Source: an uncultured Clostridia bacterium
GTDB lineage: Bacteria > Bacillota > Clostridia > Oscillospirales > Ruminococcaceae
Direction: 5' to 3'
NCBI GenBank assembly: GCA_947631585.1
Contig: CANRLY010000024.1
Span: 1-14,730 of the forward strand
DNA length: 14,730 nt
Shown: piece after piece, positions 6,855-14,730 of the stretch
How positions within the stretch are numbered: position 1 is the stretch's first letter
Layout: each line of letters begins with the position of its first letter
The notes under the pieces: generated by a model
The model's database searches: none
Seen by the model: the letters and a program-made list of their open reading frames with translations, nothing else
Told to the model about the DNA's origin: nothing
Translations under genes and position numbers: made by a program

Positions 6855-7880
6855 ATGCGGTATATAGGTGGAAAAAGTCTTTTGTTAGAAAACATCAATA
6901 ATGTTATATCGTCCGAGATACCGACAGTTTTGTCGGTCGTGGATCTTTTTGCAGGCTCCGGAATAGTTTCAAATTGTTTTAAGTCCAATGGTTATAGAAC
7001 GATCAGCAATGATTTCCTGTTTTTTAGTTATTTAATGTCCAGAGCATCTATCGGGTTGAATAGGAAACCTTCTTTCAAGAAGCTGGGCATTGGAGATCCT
7101 GTTAGGTATCTGAATGCTATGACTCTTGCTGACACAAATTTTGAAATAGACCAATGCTTCATTTACAACAATTATAGTCCTGTTGGTAATTGTGAAAGAA
7201 TGTATTTTCAACCCGTTAATGCACTGAAAATTGATATTATAAGGCTGACTATCGAAAAATGGTACACCGAAGAACTGATTACAGAAAATGAATACTTCTA
7301 TCTCCTTTCGGCTCTTATTAACGCTGTTCCGTTTGTTTCAAACATAACCGGTGTTTACGCTGCTTATCTTAAATTTTGGGACGAGCGTACATATAAAACA
7401 CTTGAATTGACCGAACCTATTATCACAAGCAACGGAAAGAAAAATGAATGTTATAACTTAGATTTTACCGAATTATTGTCAAAGAAGTGTGACCTGCTGT
7501 ATTCCGATCCTCCATATAATTCAAGGGAGTATCTGCCTAATTACCACATTCTTGAAACTATTGCAAGATACGACTATCCCGAAATACATGGCGTAACCGG
7601 TATGCGAAATTATGATGATCAAAAATCAGTATTCTGCAAGAAAAGCACTGTTGCATCTGCTTTTGAAACGATGATAAGAGATTGTCAAAGTAAATACATA
7701 CTTATAAGCTATAATAACGAAGCATTACTGTCAACCGAAGAGCTTTCAGAAATATGCAGAAAATATGCTGTTGATGATAGCTTCAAACTATTTGAATATG
7801 ATTATAGAAGGTATAAAAACAAAATTCCCAATAACTCTGATGGACTGAAAGAACAGTTATATTTGCTAAGGAGGCGTTGA
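6855..7880 (+). CDS. D12-class adenine-N6 DNA methyltransferase, first of two (M1)
   Basis: 341-aa methyltransferase that protects DNA by methylating adenine with S-adenosylmethionine. The N-terminal MRYIGGKSLLLENI resembles D12 motif X. VVDLFAGSGIV (residues 28-38) is the cofactor-binding motif I, and SDPPY (217-221) is catalytic motif IV, followed by NSREYLPNYH. The order X-I-IV is that of Dam-like alpha-class enzymes. The downstream FokI homologue indicates that this enzyme covers one strand of an asymmetric site and M2 the other. In FokI itself the two are fused in one protein; here they are separate genes, with M2 starting 1 nt after this stop. The ribosome binding site for M2 lies inside its last codons. 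The frame is intact. Confidence 0.92.
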   Translation: MRYIGGKSLLLENINNVISSEIPTVLSVVDLFAGSGIVSNCFKSNGYRTISNDFLFFSYLMSRASIGLNRKPSFKKLGIGDPVRYLNAMTLADTNFEIDQCFIYNNYSPVGNCERMYFQPVNALKIDIIRLTIEKWYTEELITENEYFYLLSALINAVPFVSNITGVYAAYLKFWDERTYKTLELTEPIITSNGKKNECYNLDFTELLSKKCDLLYSDPPYNSREYLPNYHILETIARYDYPEIHGVTGMRNYDDQKSVFCKKSTVASAFETMIRDCQSKYILISYNNEALLSTEELSEICRKYAVDDSFKLFEYDYRRYKNKIPNNSDGLKEQLYLLRRR

Positions 7881-7881
7881 T

Positions 7882-8729
7882 ATGGCTGTCAAAGCACCTT
7901 TTAACTATATCGGTAATAAATACAGGATCATAGATTCTATTCAGCTTTTTTTCCTGAAAACATAGATACTTTTGTTGATATTTTTTGCGGTGGCTGCGAT
8001 GTGAGCATAAATACAAAAGCAAATAATGTATATGCAAACGATATCAACTACTATGTTATAGGTATTCTCGAAGAATTTCAGAAACACAATGTTGATTATA
8101 TTCTCGGATATATTGACAGTACAATTCAAAAATGGCAGCTCAGCAAAACAAATGAAAGCGGTTATAAGGCATTTCGGGATCATTATAATCAGACAAAACA
8201 TCCACTTGATCTATATGTGCTGATGTGTTTCAGCTTTAACTATCAGTTCCGTTTTAACAGCAGTCACGATTATAATAATCCTTTTGGAAGAAACAGAAGC
8301 AGTTTTAATGATGTCATGAGAAACAATCTTATTCTTTTCAAGAGGCAGATCAATGACATTCATTTTACTTCATTGGATTTCTGTGATTTCAATTATGATA
8401 TTCTTCATACCGGTGATTTCTTATATGCAGACCCGCCATACCTTCTGACCTGTGGCAGTTATAACGATGGAAAAAGAGGATTTCGTGGGTGGACGGAAAA
8501 AGACGACCTTGACCTTATGCGTATCCTTACAGATTTATCAGACCGTGGTGTCAACTTTGCTCTGTCTAACGTTATTGAGCATAAAGGCAATACCAATGAT
8601 GCTTTGATAGAGTGGATAGCTGACAATGGCTATACCGTACATGGGATAAACTTCAATTATAATAATTGCAATTACCATACGAACAATCGTGAAAATGTGA
8701 CTAAAGAGGTTTTGATAACGAACTACTGA
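7882..8729 (+). CDS. D12-class adenine-N6 DNA methyltransferase, second (M2), with a -1 frame break at T7
   Basis: The gene starts at ATG 7882 behind AAGGAGG (7868-7874) and reads MAVKAPFNYIGNKYRIIDSI. It then hits a stop just after a run of seven T at 7946-7952. Shifting -1 at that run gives QLFFPENIDTFVDIFCGGCD and an open frame to 8729, for 282 aa in total. FCGG (about 35-38) is motif I, FNYIGNK is motif X, and ADPPY (about 183-187) is motif IV, as in Dam/DpnM-like enzymes. Without the shift, translation from an internal GTG at 8001 would lack motifs X and I and be inactive. The break site is the heptamer T TTT TTC in the right phase for -1 slippage, but a lost T or a read error is equally consistent. 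Confidence 0.88.
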
Positions 8730-8741
8730 TCGGAGGATATT

Positions 8742-10469
8742 ATGGCTGAAAAAAGAACTTTTGGGTGGGTACAAGAAGCATACACAATATCAAATCTCAA
8801 AAATGTTGTGAGGGCATTTGTCCTTGATTCAGCGGTCAATAAAAAATTGAGAGAAGATAAAATACCGAGATTGATCTCTGAAGAATATCATAAGGACGAT
8901 ATGATAAGACACCTTAGTGCAGCAAAAATGCAGATACCTTATACCCTTCTGAAAGGAAAAGGAACACCAAAGGGTTATACTCGCACTAATGCACCATGTT
9001 CCGGCATTATTCAAGCTGTGCTGCCTGGTCAGAGGAAAGAATATCAAAGTGATTGGCCTGCTGATTCTTTTCTAAGGTGGGCAGTAAGCATAGGTTTTTT
9101 GAATTACGATCGTAATAAAGATACTTGCAGTATAAGCGAACTGGGCTATAGATATGCCGTTTCAGCTGACGAAAGCAAAGAAGAAAAGGAAATACTGACC
9201 GAAGCACTTTTATCATATCCGCCCGTTTGTCGTATTCTTAGTCTGCTTGAAAGCGGAAAAAGCATGACTAAGTTTGAAATAGGTTGTCAGCTTGGATTTG
9301 TAGGTGAAGCCGGTTTCACATCAATACCGCAGACACTAATTCTTCAAGGGTTAAGTACAGCTGCAACAACTAACGAGAGAAATAAGCTGTTATCTGATAC
9401 TGAAGGAACATCAGATAAGTATGTTCATACTATCTGTGCATGGCTGAAAAGTATGCGTTGGGTAATGCAGGTAACAAAAAAGTAACGGCTGATCTCGGAT
9501 ATATGACACATACCGATACAATAAATCAGTCATATCAAATAACCCTTGAGGGAAAGAAAATACTTAAATACACTACCGGAACTTCAAAATATAAATGCAT
9601 TGATAAGCGTGTGATGTGGGATATGCTTGCTACCAAGCCTTCTGATAGGAATTATCTCCGCATCAGAAGGACCTACCTGATAAAGTATCTTTCAACTACA
9701 TACCACAGCTTAGATGAAATTGTTGCTCATTTGCAGACCAAAGGCATGACTGAGGATAAAGGTACTATTTCCGATGATATTCAAGGATTGATCAATATTG
9801 GTATCAATATCAACAAGAACGGAGATACTTTCAAGATCATGGATAATATCATAGGACTTGATATTCCTGACAGTATAAGATCTGCCGGTGCTGCAAAGTC
9901 TGATCTGTCGCTACTGAATGATGATATACGCAAGAAGCTCGATCATATTGATCACAAGTATCTTATACTTATTGACCTCGGCTTTGACGGAACTGCTGAC
10001 AGAGATTATGAACTGCAAACCACTGACCTTCTGACAAGCGAATTAGCGTTCAAGGGTGCAAGACTCGGAGATTCAAGGAAACCTGATGTATGTGTATATC
10101 ACGATAAAAATGGTCTTATTATTGATAATAAGGCATACGGCAGCGGTTATTCTCTGCCTATAAAACAGGCTGATGAAATGGCTTAGGTATATCGAAGAAA
10201 ACCGGAAGCGTGATAAGGCTCTTAATCCTAACGAGTGGTGGACTGTCTTTGATGATGCAGTAAGCAAGTTCAATTTTGTTTTTGTTTCAGGAGATTTCAC
10301 AGGAAAATTCAAGGACAGGCTTGAAAATATCAGCAGAAGATCTTGCACAAACGGTGCTGCTATCAGCTCTGTAAACTTGTTACTGCTTGCGGAAGAAATA
10401 AAGTCCGGCAGGCTGACCTATGGGGACGCTTTGGCTAAGTTTGAGTGTAATGATGAGATTATATTATAA
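8742..10469 (+). CDS. FokI-like type IIS restriction endonuclease, frame interrupted twice
   Basis: Homologue of FokI over its whole length: about 575 aa once two shifts are corrected, against 583 for FokI (recalled). The recognition domain starts MAEKRTFGWVQ, with SDWPADSFLRWA, SYPPVCRILSLLESG and GEAGFTSIPQ closely following FokI. The cleavage domain has the PD-DxK centre (KPD with Asp449, then IIDNK with Asp462 and Lys464), corresponding to FokI D450, D467 and K469. It continues with YSLPIKQADEM, RYIEEN and NPNEWW. The first break is a -1 shift at A6G (9476-9482), directly before a TAA. The second is a +1 shift at about 10180-10184, between DEM and RYIEEN in the dimerisation helix. A ribosome binding site GGAGG lies before ATG 8742. 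Cleavage at a GGATG-like site is inferred from homology only. If both breaks are real, the enzyme is inactive. Confidence 0.9.
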
Positions 10470-10483
10470 GAGAGGTTGATATT

Positions 10484-11419
10484 ATGTCATATACCTTTTT
10501 AGATCTTGCTGTAGAAGTAATTAAAATGCAGAACAAGCCGATGTCTGTTTACGAAATTTGGAATAAAGCAGTTGAACATGATCTGCACAAAAAACTACCT
10601 AAATTCGGAAAGACACCTGAGCAAACACTTGGAGCAAGAATATATGTCAGTATAAAACAAGGCGGTGATGATAGCCCCTTTATTCAGTTTTCAAAAAGAC
10701 CGGCGCTGTTCTATTTAAAAGAACTTACCGCACCTTCAACTCCTGTGCCGGAACCTGTTACCGAGGAAAAGCCTTCATATAAGGAAAAAGATTTACATAA
10801 AATCCTGTCATCGTTCGTTTTCTCGGACTCACATTTTAAGAGCTATACAAAGACGATATATCATGAAGCATCTAACAAAAAGAAAAAAGGGAAGAACGAG
10901 TGGCTGCACCCTGATATTGTAGGTATTCGCTACCCATTTGACGATTTTTGTGAAGATACTCGACATCTTATGAATGCAATGGCTCATAGCAAATGCAAGA
11001 TCTTTTCATTTGAATTAAAGCGTTCTATCGACTTCTCCACTTTAAGAGAGTATTTCTTTCAGGCAGTATCTAATTCAAGTTGGGCAAATGAAGGGTATCT
11101 TGTAGCGCTTAAATACGACCAGGATCCAGATTTTATGGACGAACTCAGACGGCTTAACAGTGCCTTTGGAATAGGTTTTATAAAACTCAACATTGAGGAT
11201 TATACTCAAAGTGAGATACTGCTATCAGCAAAAGAAAATGAGCTTGATTGGAATACCATTGATCGTTTGTGTGAAGAAAATCCTGATTTTAAAGCTTTCA
11301 TTAACACTATAACATCGGATTTGGTAGTCGATAAAATGCGTAACTCTAACGATTTTGATACGGTATTCTCTACAGATGAAGAGTTTCAGGAATATGTTAA
11401 GGAGAAACATATTGGATAA
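10484..11419 (+). CDS. HARE-HTH protein with PD-ExK nuclease signature (HrgA/COG2958-like)
   Basis: 311-aa protein. Residues 1-80 form a HARE-HTH winged helix (YTFLDLAVEVIKMQNKPMSV, then KTPEQTLGARIYVSIKQGG and SPFIQFSKRPALFYLKEL), a module found in restriction enzymes and in Helicobacter HrgA-type proteins. A proline-rich linker (about 82-97) leads to a C-terminal domain with HPDIVGI (Asp144) and FSFELKR (Glu177, Lys179). This matches the PD-(D/E)xK nuclease layout. It starts 14 nt after the FokI homologue with AGAGAGG upstream, so it belongs to the operon. It may be a second endonuclease, for example one acting on modified or unmodified sites, or a targeting cofactor. HARE family membership is clear to me; nuclease activity is inferred from the motif. 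Confidence 0.75.
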   Translation: MSYTFLDLAVEVIKMQNKPMSVYEIWNKAVEHDLHKKLPKFGKTPEQTLGARIYVSIKQGGDDSPFIQFSKRPALFYLKELTAPSTPVPEPVTEEKPSYKEKDLHKILSSFVFSDSHFKSYTKTIYHEASNKKKKGKNEWLHPDIVGIRYPFDDFCEDTRHLMNAMAHSKCKIFSFELKRSIDFSTLREYFFQAVSNSSWANEGYLVALKYDQDPDFMDELRRLNSAFGIGFIKLNIEDYTQSEILLSAKENELDWNTIDRLCEENPDFKAFINTITSDLVVDKMRNSNDFDTVFSTDEEFQEYVKEKHIG

Positions 11420-13148
11420 CGGTTTATTTGCTAAGAATATGATAAATATGATAAATAATATCTTTGATTTTGAAAAAAGAAACCCTTTCGTTGATACAGC
11501 TGATATTCTATATCGTTCTGAGTTTAATGAAGAGAGTTTTTTAATTACATTACAAAAAACAATTCCATATAGTATTACTAACATACAGCAAGAGCTAATA
11601 TGTATATTTTACGATATAATTAACACTGAGCCTTGCTATTATTGGGACAAAGACGTTTTAAGTCAGACAACTGATAATCTCAGTGATTTAGTCAAAAACA
11701 ACCCATTTGTGATAATTGATGATGAGATGTTAGAGCTATATATTATCGCATACAATTCCTACATTCAAATCACAAGCGTGATAAATGATTTATCAGGACT
11801 GAATGATAGGGCACCAATCAAGAATAGACAGTATCGATTGCCAACCTATGTATCTATTGTAGAAAGTTGTTTGACTAATCTATACCGTTTTATTACTCTA
11901 CTTATCAATCAAACAACAGAAAAAGATTATCATTCAAATTATAAGTTAAAGTCGCTTACTGAAATATTGAATAAATTTGGATATGATAAGCTTACGAAAA
12001 AGATAGATATTAACATTAGAAACGCTATAAATCATGGAGGGATTCTTTTTTTAGAAGATGGAGAAAAGATAGTTTTTCATTTCAATGAGAATAGGCGAAA
12101 TGTATCTAAGACTAAAAAAACTTATGAATTAGACCAATTGATTAATGACGTTTATGACACTTCAAGTGCTATCTTGCTTGGAATCACCATATTTTTGAAT
12201 CAAAACTGGAACCTATTGAATGAATCTGTTTTTAATAATCATTTTTTATCATTTCATTTATTAGGAATGAAACTCAGCATTCCAACGATACGTTGTAGAG
12301 ACATTAGTGAAGCAGAGCATTTCAATCAATTAAATGCAGAATTCAGTATAGCCAATACAGATCGCACATATATTTTGCGTTTGGCAGTAATACTTGCAAT
12401 ATTAATTTATTCACAGAACAATAATTATGCTAAATATTATATATCATTTAGTAATGATAGATTAATGACAAGTTGGATGCATTTTACTAATGAGCAGTTA
12501 TCTGATCTTTTAAGTAATAATCGTGAATTGATAGAAATAACTGGCGAAATAATTAGAAATAAAGAAGCACTGATATTTGATGCATCTACTGAACCAATAG
12601 ATATACAAGAAATAAAATACTATCGATTCCCTAATTATCAATGTGATCGATATAGGATTAATAATATCACAGATGCAAGTACATTAGATAGGAAAAGGCT
12701 GAGATGTAATCTTTTTATAGGTGATACTTCAGACAAAGAATCTATAATAAGTATTATTACCGAAAGTATTGAATGGATAAAAACAGTTAAAAATGTTGAT
12801 TCACCTACTATACACCATAAATATGGTAATATGGAAGCTGACTCAGTTTACATGAATGTTTATCATTTTGATACAAGAAAGGATAAAAGTATAAGCTTAA
12901 ACAATGAAAACTTTATATGTTTTGTTGATTATAATTTGACAGGAGAAACAACATTATTACATGGAGGTTTTTTAAAAAGCACATGGGATCGGTTAAGCCA
13001 TGAAAAAATAGGCAAATTGCAAATTGCTTGGCGAGAAAGAAAATATCAAACTATACATAAAAAGAAAATAGGAGTAAATGAGGCATGCCCATGTGGCAGT
13101 GGTAAAAAATTTAAAAAATGCTGTAGAGGTAAAGGAATATATGATTAA
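11412..13148 (+). CDS. HEPN-motif protein with C-terminal SEC-C zinc motif
   Basis: 578-aa protein of otherwise unrecognised sequence. Around residues 200-209 IRNAINHGG contains R203-N-x3-H208, the RNxxxH active-site pattern of HEPN ribonucleases, within a helical stretch (LTEILNKFGYDKLTKK before, a long helix after). The C-terminus has a SEC-C motif, ACPCGSGKKFKKCC (Cys559, 561, 570, 571), a small zinc-binding module. I chose TTG 11412 because AAGGAG at 11399-11404 is 7 nt upstream; the ATG at 11355 lies deep in the previous gene without such a site. It overlaps the HARE gene by 8 nt, so it is translationally coupled. The gene is more A+T-rich than its neighbours, which suggests separate acquisition. 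An RNA-cleaving effector role is inferred. Confidence 0.7.
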   Translation: MDNGLFAKNMINMINNIFDFEKRNPFVDTADILYRSEFNEESFLITLQKTIPYSITNIQQELICIFYDIINTEPCYYWDKDVLSQTTDNLSDLVKNNPFVIIDDEMLELYIIAYNSYIQITSVINDLSGLNDRAPIKNRQYRLPTYVSIVESCLTNLYRFITLLINQTTEKDYHSNYKLKSLTEILNKFGYDKLTKKIDINIRNAINHGGILFLEDGEKIVFHFNENRRNVSKTKKTYELDQLINDVYDTSSAILLGITIFLNQNWNLLNESVFNNHFLSFHLLGMKLSIPTIRCRDISEAEHFNQLNAEFSIANTDRTYILRLAVILAILIYSQNNNYAKYYISFSNDRLMTSWMHFTNEQLSDLLSNNRELIEITGEIIRNKEALIFDASTEPIDIQEIKYYRFPNYQCDRYRINNITDASTLDRKRLRCNLFIGDTSDKESIISIITESIEWIKTVKNVDSPTIHHKYGNMEADSVYMNVYHFDTRKDKSISLNNENFICFVDYNLTGETTLLHGGFLKSTWDRLSHEKIGKLQIAWRERKYQTIHKKKIGVNEACPCGSGKKFKKCCRGKGIYD

Positions 13149-13151
13149 ATA

Positions 13152-13177
13152 ACGGCTGCACCCGAAAGCACAGCCGT
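13152..13177 (-). terminator. Hairpin between convergent genes
   Basis: ACGGCTG (13152-13158) pairs with CAGCCGT (13171-13177) over a 12-nt loop. On the minus strand it is followed by TTATTTAAT, so it best serves the mobilisation operon coming from the right. On the plus strand it lacks a T run but may still end the restriction operon. Confidence 0.55.
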
Positions 13178-13183
13178 CCAAGC

Positions 13184-13402
13184 TCAGATATAACCTATGA
13201 ACTCAACCACCGATTCTCTTGCCATATAGAAGAAACAGTTCCCCGGACCGAGCATCTTCTCGTCATCGCCGCTGAGAATAGCTTTCTGATAGCATATATT
13301 GGACTTATTCCTAAGTTGCACATGATGAGAGATAGCTTCACAGATTTTCAGTTCCATATCATCAAAGTACTGAATGTTCTTACCCTCATTGACGATCCGC
13401 AA
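13184..13402 (-). CDS. Small hypothetical protein downstream of relaxase, 72 aa
   Basis: I do not recognise this family. The sequence ELKICEAISHHVQLRNKSNI, then YQKAILSGDDEKMLGPGNC, looks like a compact helical, soluble protein. It is in the same frame as the relaxase and begins right behind the relaxase TAG (13438-13436); the bases between also read as plausible protein (YKIRPISLSQALRIVNEG). The start is uncertain: TTG 13402 is the first usual start codon and has no strong ribosome binding site. It may be expressed by translational coupling, or be the end of a longer relaxase reached by stop-codon readthrough or split by a mutation. Confidence 0.5.
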   Translation of the reverse strand: MRIVNEGKNIQYFDDMELKICEAISHHVQLRNKSNICYQKAILSGDDEKMLGPGNCFFYMARESVVEFIGYI

Positions 13403-13435
13403 AGCTTGACTGAGAGATATCGGTCTGATCTTGTA

Positions 13436-14728
13436 CTATATGTGTTTCTTTATGTTCTTGATCGGGTGCAGGAATTTATCAAGCTTTTCCTTGAGATCAA
13501 ACTTCTCAATAAACTCCATAACCTTCGCATATTTACCATTAAACACAGAAATCTGATCGCTTAACTCCCTGACCTGTATCTTGAGCCTGTCGATAGTCTT
13601 TTGCATTGCCGACCGCTCGCCGATCAATAAAGCTTTTTCTCTGTTCAAGGCTTGCAACATCTCATTCAAGCGATATATTTCGTCATCTTTAGCGACTGTA
13701 TCATGCTCCGCTGCTATATCTTTTTTTGCTAAATCGACCGGATTCACATAATCGGATCCAGCAAGCGTGACCTTATCACCGAGCCTTGAACGTTAACCTC
13801 AATGCTGTCAATGTCGTTGATTTGAGCGACATTTGCCAAAGTTACTTGCAGGAACAGTTGATCAGCCGCAAGCTGTTTGGTTGTACTTTCTAACTTCGCA
13901 GTCTTGTCCTCGATATCCGAATCAAGCTGCTTGACGGCTTCAGATTTCTCCGCATATTTCTTGTCGAGTTGCTCGATAGCATTATCAGCATCGTTTAGTA
14001 TCATCTTCCTTGACTTTAATTGTCTTTCCACTACGTCGATTTTGCTTTCAAGGACAGCAACTTCTCTCGCCCTCATCTTCTTTTTGTAGTCGAGGACATC
14101 AAGATGCTGCTCATGAGTGCCGAGCTTTTCCCACTCTATACCATAATCTTGCATGATCTTTGCAAGTTGCTCCTTTTCGTACTCGAACCATTGCATAGTA
14201 CAAGTCTTTACCTTCGCCCTTGAAGCCTTGCTGTTCAAGCGCCTTGCTAAACGAGTTGCGAGTTGACAGCCCTCGCTTTTGTTCAGTAGCGAACGGAATA
14301 AAGTTGATATGGACGTGCGGCGTTTCCTCGTCCAAGTGGATAACGGCATTGAACACCCTGATGTGCGGATTATGTTCTTGAAAGACCGTGATGAAATCAA
14401 TTAAGGCTTTCGCGGCGATGTCGGCTTCGGGCGTTCCGCAATGAGTATCCTCCGTATTGCCGATCTGAAAGATCACCTCGTAAAACGGTTTCTCCTGCCT
14501 GCTGCGGCTGATATGCTCGTAGTAATTTTTTATTCGGCGGTCTTTTCGCTTTTGACGAGCATTGTATTCATCAAGAGCATTATCAAAAAGCTCGTGATAA
14601 ACCTGCCGGATATCTTCTCTGACCAGCGTAACGTTTTCATGTGTGCGGCTCTTATCGACGTTCGCGGCGATAAATTCGCGGTTGTTGTGAGCGATACTGC
14701 CTTTGTCGATTCGACCGCTTATACTTCT
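13436..14728 (-). CDS. MobV (Pre/Mob) family relaxase, 5' partial, two frameshifts
   Basis: Plasmid-mobilisation relaxase that nicks oriT for DNA transfer. The gene enters from beyond the right edge. From 14728 it reads RSISGRIDKGSIAHNNREF, RKDRRIKNYYEHIS and VIHLDEETPHVHINF; the last, at about 14305-14340, is the metal-binding HxDExxPHxH motif of MobV enzymes. The frame shifts by +1 near 14205-14225, continuing TMQWFEYEKEQLAKIMQDYG and VLDYKKKMRAREVAVLESKI, a long coiled coil. It shifts by -1 near 13786 (one A missing on the coding strand), giving RLGDKVTLAGSDYVNPVDLA, and ends at 13436. A long C-terminal coiled coil is usual for the family. The two shifts may be sequencing errors or decay. 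The HDxH-type motif makes the family call strong. Confidence 0.85.
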
Positions 14729-14730
14729 TT

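Noticed and set aside
10178..10190. Programmed +1 shift at GCTTAGG, resembling the Ty1 CTT AGG C site
   Set aside because: In the frame actually read the codons are GCT TAG, so CTT is not the slippage codon. A one-base insertion is simpler.
11355..11411. ATG at 11355 as the start of the HEPN/SEC-C protein
   Set aside because: It would overlap the preceding gene by 65 nt with no ribosome binding site, while TTG 11412 has AAGGAG 7 nt upstream.
1..14730. CRISPR array, tRNA or rRNA genes
   Set aside because: No regularly spaced identical repeats of CRISPR length and no cloverleaf or rRNA signature were seen on either strand.

Overview
The window looks like a chromosome segment of a low-to-medium GC Firmicute, most likely a Ruminococcus-type member of the Oscillospiraceae. 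The left part carries the conserved Firmicute order SpoVB/YabM-type flippase, MazG, HU, RqcP (YabO), followed here by HflX. Ribosome binding sites are AAGGAG-like and promoters are standard sigma-A type. The genus is inferred from gene order and style, not from a database hit.

Layout. 1-4050 is core genome, all on the plus strand, closed by a bidirectional terminator after hflX. 4095-5044 is a small minus-strand cluster: an XRE regulator with membrane segments, a broken 77-codon gene 3 nt behind it, and an intact 53-aa gene with its own good promoter. 5190-6180 is debris from mobile elements on the minus strand: a WYL regulator fragment, the C-terminal half of a large serine recombinase fused onto it, and the tail of an ISAs1-type transposase. 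6181-6854 has no convincing gene but holds a repeat cluster and the promoter of the next operon.

6855-13148 is the main accessory feature, an A+T-rich plus-strand operon behind a TTGACT-17-TATAAT promoter. It encodes two D12-class adenine methyltransferases, a homologue of the type IIS enzyme FokI over its full length (recognition domain plus cleavage domain), a HARE-HTH protein carrying a second PD-ExK nuclease signature (HrgA/COG2958-like), and a 578-aa protein with an RNAINH HEPN-type motif and a C-terminal SEC-C zinc motif. FokI recognises an asymmetric site with one adenine in each strand, so two adenine methyltransferases fit the system. The last two genes are translationally coupled and look like accessory effectors attached to the restriction system. 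13184-14730, minus strand, is the end of a mobilisation module: a MobV (Pre/Mob) relaxase running off the window edge and a small downstream ORF. The restriction operon therefore probably sits in, or next to, a mobilisable element.

Several genes are interrupted by single-base indels (flippase, second methyltransferase, FokI homologue twice, relaxase twice). One of these is in a core gene, so assembly error is the simplest explanation. However, the two -1 shifts inside the restriction operon both fall on canonical slippery heptamers (T TTT TTC and A AAA AAG), so programmed or phase-variable expression should be tested.
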